Positions 1 through 5,503 of a DNA stretch of 5,503 nt are shown here, piece after piece. Under the pieces are notes generated by a model. It was not told the origin of the DNA, did not search any database, and was given only the letters and a program-made list of their open reading frames with translations. Every line of letters starts with the position of its first letter. Position 1 is the stretch's first letter. A program made the position numbers and the translations under genes. The DNA lies in assembly GCA_038233815.1 (NCBI GenBank), contig JBBSVE010000182.1, forward strand, positions 1 to 5,503. Reading direction: 5' to 3'. Source of the DNA: JBBSVE01 sp038233815. Lineage in GTDB: Bacteria > Pseudomonadota > Alphaproteobacteria > Rhodobacterales > Rhodobacteraceae.

Positions 1-610
1 CAAGGTCCGTACCACTGTCTATTCGTTCGTAGCTGATATCTCGGTCGGGATGGGTCGACTTGTATTCATCGAGGAATTTCATCACGCCGGCGCCGCGTTG
101 CTCGGACCAGTTCTGTCCAGGCGCTGAAATCCCGACGAGCACCCGGATCGGCCCTTCGGCGGGGAAATCTTCCGACATCGCCTGACCCAGCGCAAATCCC
201 GCCGGAACGAAGCCCTGGCCGACGAAGGCCTGTCGCGCGTTGCCTTTGGCGCCCTCGCTGTCGTCCACGTTGACCGCGATCACAATCACGCCCGCGTCCC
301 GCGCACGCTTGATGATGCCGTCAAACGCCCGGTCGTCGACGATCGACGTCAAAAGCACGTCTGGTGATCGCGCGAGCGCCGCTTCCATGTTGGCGACCTG
401 CTGCTCGACGGACCCTTCCGTCTGGGTGAAGACCATCTGGCAGCTCGCCTCGATCTTGCCGCAGGCATCCTCGTAACCCTTCTTGACGGCCTGCCAGAAG
501 GTATTGGACGCCGAGGAATGGTGGGTGAACACGATATTCAACCCGTCGGCATGGGCCGCCCCGCCCATCGCCAGTCCGGCGAATGCGGCTGTCATCAAAA
601 ACTTCTTCAC
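1..610 (-). CDS. Periplasmic sugar-binding protein of an ABC transporter (type-1 PBP, RbsB-like), 3' end outside window
   Basis: Translating the minus strand from a GTG at 608-610 gives 203 uninterrupted codons to the window edge, so the C-terminal part is missing. The N-terminus (MKKFLMTAAFAGLAMGGAAHA, then DGLNIVF) is a Sec signal peptide with probable cleavage after the AHA motif near residue 21. The mature part looks like the first lobe of a type-1 periplasmic binding protein: strand LNIVFTHH, helix SNTFWQAVKKGYEDAC, then a stretch with EGSVEQQVANMEAAL, PDVLLTSIVDD, and AGVIVIAVNVDD. These are hallmarks of ribose/galactose-type solute receptors feeding ABC importers. Cys50 and Cys57 in the exported region could form a disulfide. 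The GTG start is chosen for the strong Shine-Dalgarno just upstream and the intact signal peptide; the in-frame ATG at codon 6 would truncate it. The gene lies 52 bp downstream of the dehydratase on the same strand, so it is likely co-transcribed, with permease and ATPase genes expected beyond the left edge. The ligand is not determinable, but context suggests a sugar or sugar acid. Confidence 0.92.
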   Translation of the reverse strand, partial: MKKFLMTAAFAGLAMGGAAHADGLNIVFTHHSSASNTFWQAVKKGYEDACGKIEASCQMVFTQTEGSVEQQVANMEAALARSPDVLLTSIVDDRAFDGIIKRARDAGVIVIAVNVDDSEGAKGNARQAFVGQGFVPAGFALGQAMSEDFPAEGPIRVLVGISAPGQNWSEQRGAGVMKFLDEYKSTHPDRDISYERIDSGTDL

Positions 611-618
611 GTCAGATT

Positions 619-626
619 TCCTCCCT
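619..626 (-). promoter_or_regulatory. Ribosome binding site of the sugar-binding protein gene
   Basis: The minus strand reads AGGGAGGA ending 8 bases before the GTG at 608-610. It is a near-consensus Shine-Dalgarno and decides the non-ATG start of the binding-protein gene. A solute-binding protein is usually needed in excess over its transporter, which fits a strong site here. Confidence 0.75.
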
Positions 627-662
627 GTCATGTGATGGTCGAACCTTACGTCTGTTGCGCGA

Positions 663-1871
663 TCAGAAGCTGCCTGCATCGGATATCTTGCGGAACGTCG
701 TGAAAGCGCGGTCGAGGTCTGGGTTCAGTTCCAGTCCAAGACCTGCACCCGGTGGCACGGTGATGCGGCCTTTCTCTACCGGAGGCAGCGCCGTGACGAG
801 GTCGCGGTACCAGGTCCGGTAGAAGGCGCGCACACTTTCCTGCACAAGCGCATTGGGCGCATTGAGCGACAGGTGCGTGGCGGCGCAAAGCACCACCGGC
901 CCGGTGCAGTCGTGCGGCGCGATCGGCAGGTGCCAGGCCTCGGCCATGGATGCGATCTTGCGCGCCTCGGACAATCCCCCGCACCAGCTTATATCGAGGT
1001 TGAAGATCCCGGCGACTCCGGTCTCGATCAGGTCGCGGAAAGCCCAGCGGCTGCCCAGCGTTTCCGATGCGGCGATCGGCGCGCGGCTCGCCTCGGCATA
1101 GCGCTTGAGACTGGACAGGCTGTCCATCTTGATCGGGTCCTCGTGCCAGAAGGTGCCGTAGGGGGCGAGAGCTCGGGCAATCTCGATGGCGGGCAGAAGC
1201 TGCCACATCAGATGGAACTCGACCATGATCTGCATCCGGTCGCCCACGGCAGCGCGGATCTTGTCGAACGGTTCCAGCGCAGACCGGAGATCTTCGGGGA
1301 GAATATATTGCCCGCGCGTCTTTTCCGCCGCCCCGTCAAAGGGCCAGATTTTCATGGCCGTAATGTCGTCTTCCAGCAGCGAATGGGCTAGTTCATCCGC
1401 GCAGGTCATGAAGGCATTGAGGTCATCATAGCCGTCCGCAACCTCGGGCTTCAGCGCATAGTTCGCCGTGTTCTGCCCCGTTGCCTTTTTGATATATTCG
1501 GTGCCCGCGCAAGTGTTGTAGGTCCGGATATCGCGCCTCGTGAAACCGCCGAGCAACTGCGCGATGGGCTGGTTCACCGCCTTTCCGAATATGTCCCAGA
1601 GCGCGATGTCGAAGGCCGAATTGCCCCGCATCTCCACCCCCGTGGAGCGGTAGCCGAGATAGCCCACGAGATCGCCTGACAATCGGTCGATCTCCAGCGG
1701 ATCGCGGCCGATTACGATTGGGGCAAGCGTCTCGTGCAGATAGGCCTCCACTGCCTGCGCGCCAAAGAACGTCTCTCCGAGGCCGGTCAGCCCCTCGTCG
1801 GTATGGACCTGAACCCAGAGCAGGTTTGGGCGATCCTCGATACGGATGGTCTCGATGGCGGTGATCTTCAT
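663..1871 (-). CDS. Enolase-superfamily (mandelate racemase/muconate lactonizing-like) sugar-acid dehydratase
   Basis: This 402-residue protein has the two-domain enolase-superfamily plan: an N-terminal capping domain (about 1-115, MKITAIETIRI through the ALWDIFGKA helix) and a beta/alpha barrel (about 116-370). Metal ligands are seen as Glu218 (VEFH), Glu244 (WHEDP) and Glu270 (ASET). Lys174 lies in MKIWPFD at the second-strand position. Candidate acid/base residues are His220, Asp293 (NLDISWCGG) and His320 (APHDCTGP), with Glu345 (VQES) on the last strand. The E-F-H arrangement parallels Asp-Phe-His of E. coli D-galactonate dehydratase, where that histidine is the acid catalyst and a barrel Asp-His pair the base. 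I infer Mg-dependent dehydration of an aldonate to a 2-keto-3-deoxy acid in the cytoplasm. A segment of roughly 25 extra residues after the first barrel strand (about 121-165) makes it longer than DgoD. The ATG follows AAGGG by 6 bases and lies 28 bp after the regulator. Sugar specificity is unknown; an epimerase or lactonizing role is less likely. Confidence 0.9.
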   Translation of the reverse strand: MKITAIETIRIEDRPNLLWVQVHTDEGLTGLGETFFGAQAVEAYLHETLAPIVIGRDPLEIDRLSGDLVGYLGYRSTGVEMRGNSAFDIALWDIFGKAVNQPIAQLLGGFTRRDIRTYNTCAGTEYIKKATGQNTANYALKPEVADGYDDLNAFMTCADELAHSLLEDDITAMKIWPFDGAAEKTRGQYILPEDLRSALEPFDKIRAAVGDRMQIMVEFHLMWQLLPAIEIARALAPYGTFWHEDPIKMDSLSSLKRYAEASRAPIAASETLGSRWAFRDLIETGVAGIFNLDISWCGGLSEARKIASMAEAWHLPIAPHDCTGPVVLCAATHLSLNAPNALVQESVRAFYRTWYRDLVTALPPVEKGRITVPPGAGLGLELNPDLDRAFTTFRKISDAGSF

Positions 1872-1899
1872 GCCATGCCCTTCATTTCAGCTCGGCCCC

Positions 1900-2577
1900 T
1901 CAGTTTAGCCCGGCATCGAGCAGGACCTTGGTGCTGCTGTCGAAATGCGCCCTCATGAGGTCCGCCGCCCGTTCCGGATCGCCGCGCGCGATGGCGTCGG
2001 CGATGTCGATATGAATCCGGACATGCACCAGACGTTGCTCTGCCCGTGTTCGGACCCGCCAGCCAATGGGCCAGCTTTGCCGCGAGACGCCCTGAAACGC
2101 ACCCACGATCATCGCGAAGACCGGGTTTCTGGACGCCTGCGCGACAGCGAGGTGGAAGGCCAGATCATGCTCCATCACGCGCGCCGCATCGTCGATTTGG
2201 GCCAGCATCTGCGCTGCATGATCGCGGATCGCCAGCGCCTCTGCCTCGGTTCGGCGAAGCGCGGCGAGCGTCACGGTCCGGGTCTCGATGGTGCGCCGCA
2301 CGTCGTAGATCTGTCCCACGCTGATCTGTTCGGTCAGAACGCCATGTTCCATCATCAGCGACATCGCGCCGTGATCGAGCTCCGCCACCGTCGCCCGCTT
2401 GCCGGGGCTGAGGGTGATCAGCCTCATCGCCGCGAGCGACCGGTAAGCCTCGCGCACGACGCTGCGCGAGACATTGATGTCGCGCGCGAGGCTGGTCTCG
2501 CTGGGCAGCCGATCCCCCGGCATCAATTCGTGGTCCCGGATATGCGTGGTGATGACGCCTATCGTCTCTGACACCAT
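1900..2577 (-). CDS. GntR-family transcriptional regulator, FadR subfamily with FCD ligand-binding domain
   Basis: The product from the ATG at 2575-2577 has 225 residues. Residues about 3-66 are a GntR winged helix-turn-helix with the signature MPGDRLPSETSLARD followed by the recognition region NVSRSVVREAYRSLAAMRLI. Residues about 87-215 are an all-helical FCD domain. Its usual metal-binding set is present: Asp138 and His142 (MEHDLAFHLAVAQASRN), His189 (IHIDIADAIARGD) and His211 (LMRAHF). Such proteins usually bind a small carboxylate or sugar acid, often through Zn or Ni, and release DNA. The start is ambiguous: the frame stays open upstream to an ATG at 2602-2604 and a TTG at 2626-2628. I favour 2577 because GGTGGTGGAG lies 5 bases before it and the domain begins right after. 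It is the first gene of the dehydratase/transporter operon and divergent from the lactonase gene, so it most likely controls both through the inverted repeat at 2638-2652. Repression relieved by a pathway intermediate is the usual mode, but is inferred here. Confidence 0.93.
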   Translation of the reverse strand: MVSETIGVITTHIRDHELMPGDRLPSETSLARDINVSRSVVREAYRSLAAMRLITLSPGKRATVAELDHGAMSLMMEHGVLTEQISVGQIYDVRRTIETRTVTLAALRRTEAEALAIRDHAAQMLAQIDDAARVMEHDLAFHLAVAQASRNPVFAMIVGAFQGVSRQSWPIGWRVRTRAEQRLVHVRIHIDIADAIARGDPERAADLMRAHFDSSTKVLLDAGLN

Positions 2578-2637
2578 GCCCGCTCCACCACCCGATATGT
2601 CCATCGCATCCGTCCGAGAAACCGCCAAAATCTAAAT

Positions 2638-2652
2638 ACCTGTAGGACAGGT
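2638..2652. promoter_or_regulatory. Probable operator for the GntR/FCD regulator (perfect 6-3-6 inverted repeat)
   Basis: The sequence ACCTGT-AGG-ACAGGT is a perfect inverted repeat with 6-base arms and an odd 3-base centre. Its inner core GT-NNN-AC matches the general half-site pattern of FadR-subfamily operators. It lies between the divergent regulator and lactonase genes and directly abuts the -35 hexamer of the lactonase promoter. Position and symmetry make it the best candidate binding site for the protein encoded at 1900-2577; binding itself is inferred. Confidence 0.72.
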
Positions 2653-2681
2653 TTGACGAAACTGACGTTAAGAGATTATAT
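2653..2681 (+). promoter_or_regulatory. Sigma70-type promoter of the SMP-30 lactonase gene
   Basis: TTGACG (2653-2658) and TTATAT (2676-2681) are separated by exactly 17 bases, the optimal spacing for a housekeeping promoter. Transcription would start near 2688, leaving a leader of about 30 bases before the ATG at 2718. The region is AT-rich against the surrounding coding DNA. The inverted repeat at 2638-2652 touches the -35 element, so a bound regulator could block or contact RNA polymerase. Confidence 0.68.
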
Positions 2682-2703
2682 GGTTCTGTGTCAAGAAGGC
2701 AGC

Positions 2704-2709
2704 GGGAGG
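2704..2709 (+). promoter_or_regulatory. Ribosome binding site that sets the lactonase start
   Basis: GGGAGG lies 8 bases before the ATG at 2718-2720. It rules in that ATG over the in-frame GTG at 2688, which has no Shine-Dalgarno and falls at the predicted transcription start. Confidence 0.75.
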
Positions 2710-2717
2710 CAGGTAGG

Positions 2718-3608
2718 ATGTCTGCAGAACTGATCCTTGCGGTGGGTGACATCGTCGGGGAGAGCGCTGTCTGGGACACGCGCGGCGAGCGCCTCTTATG
2801 GGTCGACATCATCGGTCAGAGGATCCACGCCCTCACGCCCGCCTCGGGTCGACATGAGATCTGGAAGACTCCGGACCGCGTGACCTCCATCGGGTTACGC
2901 CGGGATGGCGGCGCCATCGTGGGCCTGACCCGGACCCTCAGCCTCTGGGACTTCGACGAAACGTTCGACACCTTTGCCGATATTGAGCCCGACATCCCCG
3001 GAAACCGTCTGAACGAGGGTGTCGTGGGGCCCGACGGTGCCTACTGGATCGGCACGATGCAGAACAACATTGCCCCGGACGGAAGCCCGAAGGACATCGC
3101 GGAGAACACTGGCAGGCTTTATCGCTGCACCGCCGACGGGAGCGTCTCCGCCCTGTCGGACGACAGGTTCGGCATCACGAACACCCTCGTCTGGACGCCT
3201 GACGGTGATCTGATCACCGCCGACACCCTTCGCAATGAGCTCTATCGGTACAGCTATGCTCCCGCGACACAGCGTCTGTCCGATCGGCGTCTGTTCCACC
3301 GTGGGTTTGAAAGGGGCGCCCCGGATGGATCGGCGATCGACGCGGATGGCTTTGTCTGGAACTGCCGCGTGGCCGGTGGCGGCTGCATTGTCAGGTTCGA
3401 CCCCGAGGGCGCCATTGACCGTGTCGTGGAGCTTCCCTGTTCATGGCCCACCAGTTGCGCGTTCGGTGGAGCCGATCTCGATACGCTGTTTGTCACCTCG
3501 ACCCGGTTCACCATGGACGCGAGCTATATTGCGGAGAACCCGCTGGAAGGCGGGCTGTTCGCCATTCGGCCGGGCGTGAAGGGAGTTGCCTGCAACCGTT
3601 TCGGGTAG
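2718..3608 (+). CDS. SMP-30/gluconolactonase (LRE) family sugar lactonase
   Basis: The 296-residue protein has the usual family length and is a six-bladed beta-propeller of the SMP-30/regucalcin/gluconolactonase type. These enzymes hydrolyse aldonolactones to aldonic acids with one divalent metal. The three metal ligands are visible: Glu15 in VGESAVWD, Asn155 in ITNTLVWTPDG and Asp203 in APDGSAIDADGFVW, matching Glu18, Asn154 and Asp204 of human SMP-30. Arg97 and Asn99 in NRLNEG match its substrate-contacting Arg101 and Asn103. The late motif PTSCAFGGADLDTLFVTS and the ending PGVKG...RFG are also typical. The usual NG after the metal-binding Asn is NT here, a mild deviation. No signal peptide is present, so it is likely cytoplasmic. 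The gene is divergent from the regulator/dehydratase/transporter operon and has its own promoter beside the putative operator. It most likely supplies the aldonate consumed by the dehydratase. The precise lactone (gluconolactone, galactonolactone, a pentonolactone or another) cannot be told. Confidence 0.92.
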   Translation: MSAELILAVGDIVGESAVWDTRGERLLWVDIIGQRIHALTPASGRHEIWKTPDRVTSIGLRRDGGAIVGLTRTLSLWDFDETFDTFADIEPDIPGNRLNEGVVGPDGAYWIGTMQNNIAPDGSPKDIAENTGRLYRCTADGSVSALSDDRFGITNTLVWTPDGDLITADTLRNELYRYSYAPATQRLSDRRLFHRGFERGAPDGSAIDADGFVWNCRVAGGGCIVRFDPEGAIDRVVELPCSWPTSCAFGGADLDTLFVTSTRFTMDASYIAENPLEGGLFAIRPGVKGVACNRFG

Positions 3609-3619
3609 CGGCGGGTAGC
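3602..3619. repeat. 8-bp tandem-like direct repeat over the lactonase stop codon
   Basis: CGGGTAGC occurs at 3602-3609 and again at 3612-3619, separated by two bases. The first copy contains the TAG stop of the lactonase gene. It may be chance in GC-rich DNA or a small slippage duplication; no function is proposed. Confidence 0.4.
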
Positions 3620-3684
3620 CTTGAATGCCCGACGTGCCGGAGTTCCAGAAATCTGGTTCGGGACCCTCGACGTGGCGTTCGGCG

Positions 3685-5421
3685 TCAGTATCCCTTGGCC
3701 GACCCGGCCGTGGCCCGGCTGTCGATCGCACCGATGTAGCGCGGGCCGGTTCCGGTCTCGATCTCGTGCAGGTCCCGGCCGCCGACGAGGATGCCTGCCG
3801 CCTCGCCCCAGATTGTCCAGTCCGGGTCCACCCCGACGTCGTAGCCCTCGCCCGCGAGGATGCGGAGCGTGTCGGGTGACAGGGCGCGGGGCTCCATGAC
3901 GACCCGGTCCGGCAGCCACTGGTGATGGATGCGCGGCGCGTCGATCGCTTCCTGCAGATCCATGCCGTGGTCGATCACGTTCATGATAGCCTCGAGCGTG
4001 ATGGTGATGATCCGCGATCCTCCAGGGCTGCCGATCACCATGAAGGGCTTGCCGTCCTTCGACACGATCGTCGGACTCATCGAGGACAGCGGCGACTTGC
4101 CGGGCTCGACCGCATTCGCCTCCCCCTGCACCAGACCGTAAAGGTTCGGCACGCCCGGCTTCATGGTGAAGTCGTCCATCTCGTTGTTGAGCAGGATGCC
4201 CGTGCCCGCCGCGACCTTGCCGGTCCCGAACGAGCCGTTGAGCGTGTAGGTCACGGCGACCGCGTTGCCGTCCTTGTCGATGATGGAATAATGCGTCGTC
4301 TCCCTCGACTCGCCGAAGCCCGCAGGCGTGAGATCGGCCGAGACGCCGGCGCGGTAGGGGTCGATCTGCGCCCGGATTTCCGCGGCATAAGAATCGCTCG
4401 TCAGCTTCGCCACCGGGTTCTTCACGAAATCCGGGTCGCCAAGCGCCGTGTTGCGGTCCACATAGGCATGGCGCATCGCCTCGACCATCAGATGCGTCGT
4501 CTCCGCCGATCCGTAGCCGAGGTAGGCGATCGGATAGCCCTCGAGGATGTTCAGGATCTCGCAAATGATGAGCCCGCCCGAGGAGGGCGGCGGCGCCGAC
4601 ACGATGTCGTAGCCGCGGTAATCGCACGCAATCGGAGCCAACTCGCGAACCTTGTAGCGCTCGAAATCGGCCTTCGCGAGAATGCCGCCGTTGGCCTCGC
4701 TCGCCTTGACGATCAGGTCCGCCGTCTCGCCGGTGTAGAAGGCTGGCGCACCGCCTTCCGAGATCGCCATGAGGGTCTTTGCCAGATCGTCCTGCTTCAG
4801 CGTGGCCCCGAGGGCCAGAGGTTCGCCGTCTCGCAGGAAGATCTTCGCCGCTGCGGGATCCTGCGCCAGCATGTCGTTGCCGTTGGTGAAGGATTCGATG
4901 TCGCCCGGCTCCAGAACGAAGCCGTCGCGGGCCAGTCCAAGCGCCGGTGCGATCAGGTCCTTGCGCGCCATGGTGCCGTATTTCTCGCGGGCGGCCTCGA
5001 AGCCCGCGACCGATCCCGGCACGCCGATGGCGAGATAGGTGTCGGTGCTGGCCCCCGGCACCGGCTCTCCCTTGTCGTCGAGATACATGGTCTTCGTCGC
5101 AGCCAGCGGCGCCCGCTCCCGGAAATCGAGGAAGGTGGACGTGCCGTCGGCCAACCGGATCGTCATGAAGCCGCCGCCCCCGAGGTTCCCGGCCGTGGGA
5201 TAGGCCACGGCGAGCGCATAGCCCACGGCAATCGCGGCATCGACGGCATTGCCGCCGGCTTTGAGCATGTCGATCCCGATATCGGTGGCGAGGTGCTGGG
5301 CGGTCACGACCATGCCGTTCTCCCCCTCCGCCGGTGCCGGAGACGCCGCGAGCACGACGCACGGCCCTCCCACCCAGATGGCCACCGCCAGTGGCAGGCC
5401 AACGCACTTGAACATCTGCAT
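3685..5421 (-). CDS. ggt: Periplasmic gamma-glutamyltransferase (gamma-glutamyltranspeptidase) precursor
   Basis: This 578-residue N-terminal-nucleophile hydrolase transfers or hydrolyses the gamma-glutamyl group of glutathione and related compounds. Residues 1-26 are a Sec signal peptide (hydrophobic LPLAVAIWVGG, end VLAA), so it acts in the periplasm. The precursor should cleave itself between Glu374 and Thr375 in SRE/TTHYSIIDKDG, giving a large subunit and a small subunit with Thr375 as nucleophile (E. coli Thr391). Other active-site residues align by spacing with the E. coli enzyme: Arg101 (DFRE), Thr393 and Asn395 (TYTLN), Glu414 and Asp417 (NNEMDDF), Ser446-Ser447 (PLSSMSPT) and Gly467-Gly468 (GSPGGSR). 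Glu414 replaces E. coli Gln430 and resembles human GGT1. The lid-loop Tyr428 (PGVPNLYGL) is kept, and the C-terminus SAKGY is full length, so nothing is missing. The ATG follows GGAGGAG by 6 bases. It is convergent with the lactonase gene, 76 bp away, and probably an independent unit for glutathione salvage or gamma-glutamyl peptide use. Confidence 0.97.
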   Translation of the reverse strand: MQMFKCVGLPLAVAIWVGGPCVVLAASPAPAEGENGMVVTAQHLATDIGIDMLKAGGNAVDAAIAVGYALAVAYPTAGNLGGGGFMTIRLADGTSTFLDFRERAPLAATKTMYLDDKGEPVPGASTDTYLAIGVPGSVAGFEAAREKYGTMARKDLIAPALGLARDGFVLEPGDIESFTNGNDMLAQDPAAAKIFLRDGEPLALGATLKQDDLAKTLMAISEGGAPAFYTGETADLIVKASEANGGILAKADFERYKVRELAPIACDYRGYDIVSAPPPSSGGLIICEILNILEGYPIAYLGYGSAETTHLMVEAMRHAYVDRNTALGDPDFVKNPVAKLTSDSYAAEIRAQIDPYRAGVSADLTPAGFGESRETTHYSIIDKDGNAVAVTYTLNGSFGTGKVAAGTGILLNNEMDDFTMKPGVPNLYGLVQGEANAVEPGKSPLSSMSPTIVSKDGKPFMVIGSPGGSRIITITLEAIMNVIDHGMDLQEAIDAPRIHHQWLPDRVVMEPRALSPDTLRILAGEGYDVGVDPDWTIWGEAAGILVGGRDLHEIETGTGPRYIGAIDSRATAGSAKGY

Positions 5422-5427
5422 GTCGAT

Positions 5428-5434
5428 CTCCTCC
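5428..5434 (-). promoter_or_regulatory. Ribosome binding site of ggt
   Basis: The minus strand reads GGAGGAG, 6 bases before the ATG at 5419-5421. This near-perfect Shine-Dalgarno fixes the ggt start and keeps the whole signal peptide. A second in-frame ATG two codons later is less well placed. Confidence 0.75.
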
Positions 5435-5435
5435 G

Positions 5436-5458
5436 GTCACGGGTCGGGTCCCGGTGAC
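5436..5458. repeat. Imperfect inverted repeat (possible hairpin or operator) just upstream of the ggt ribosome binding site
   Basis: The arms GTCAC (5436-5440) and GTGAC (5454-5458) are exact complements. The inner GGG (5441-5443) can pair with CCC (5450-5452), leaving one bulged G and a 6-base loop. In the ggt transcript this small stem would end one base before the Shine-Dalgarno, so it could affect translation, or the DNA could be a protein-binding site. Both roles are speculative. Confidence 0.35.
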
Positions 5459-5503
5459 AAGCATAGCCGGATCGGAGGCGCCCTGTCGTCGATCTTGTCA
5501 GGC

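Noticed and set aside
1945..2571. 208-codon plus-strand open frame opposite the regulator
   Set aside because: It is antisense to a well-supported GntR/FCD gene and its translation is Arg/His-rich with no domain.
2688..2717. GTG at 2688 as the lactonase start
   Set aside because: It coincides with the predicted transcription start, has no Shine-Dalgarno, and adds an Arg-rich tail absent from the family; the ATG at 2718 has GGGAGG 8 bases upstream.
3609..3684. Bidirectional terminator in the convergent gap
   Set aside because: The only clear symmetry is CCAGA-AA-TCTGG at 3645-3656, whose loop is too small, and there is no T-run on either strand.
3922..5457. 511-codon open frame on the plus strand opposite ggt
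   Set aside because: It is Arg/His/Asp-rich with no recognisable domain and lies wholly antisense to a textbook gamma-glutamyltransferase. Long antisense frames are common in GC-rich genes.
3524..5464. 646-codon minus-strand open frame overlapping ggt in another frame
   Set aside because: The translation is low-complexity Arg/Gly-rich, has no domain, and also overlaps the lactonase 3' end; it is a frame shadow of ggt.
1..5503. A defence, toxin-antitoxin, phage, CRISPR or other unusual system
   Set aside because: All genes belong to well-known metabolic, transport or regulatory families, intergenic gaps are short, and no repeat array or integration signature is seen.

Overview
The window looks like a chromosomal or large-replicon stretch of a GC-rich Gram-negative bacterium. 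An alphaproteobacterium of the Rhodobacterales or Rhizobiales type is my best guess. This is inferred from GC-rich codon use, sigma70-style promoter spacing, strong Shine-Dalgarno sites, and the combination of a periplasmic sugar-binding protein, a mandelate-racemase-like dehydratase, an FCD-type GntR regulator and an SMP-30 lactonase. No mobile element, tRNA, rRNA or CRISPR array is visible.

Layout. Positions 1-2577 hold three minus-strand genes read from right to left: a GntR/FCD regulator (1900-2577), an enolase-superfamily sugar-acid dehydratase (663-1871) and the N-terminal part of a periplasmic type-1 sugar-binding protein (1-610, running off the left edge). The gaps are 28 and 52 bp, so they probably form one operon that continues into ABC-transporter genes outside the window. 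A divergent plus-strand gene at 2718-3608 encodes an SMP-30/gluconolactonase-family lactonase. The intergenic region between the divergent genes holds a perfect 15-bp inverted repeat (2638-2652) beside a good sigma70 promoter (2653-2681). This is probably the operator of the adjacent GntR protein. At the right, 3685-5421 (minus strand, convergent with the lactonase) is a complete periplasmic gamma-glutamyltransferase, probably an independent unit.

How the genes fit together (inference). The binding protein would capture a sugar, sugar lactone or sugar acid. An unseen oxidation step, if needed, would give an aldonolactone, the SMP-30 protein would open the lactone, and the dehydratase would turn the aldonate into a 2-keto-3-deoxy acid. 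The GntR protein would sense a pathway intermediate. The actual sugar cannot be read from the sequence. The gamma-glutamyltransferase acts on periplasmic glutathione and gamma-glutamyl compounds and has no evident link to the sugar cluster.

There is no intergenic stretch over 300 bases. The 76-bp convergent gap (3609-3684) shows no convincing terminator. I see a coherent catabolic locus with good regulatory detail, but no clearly undescribed system.
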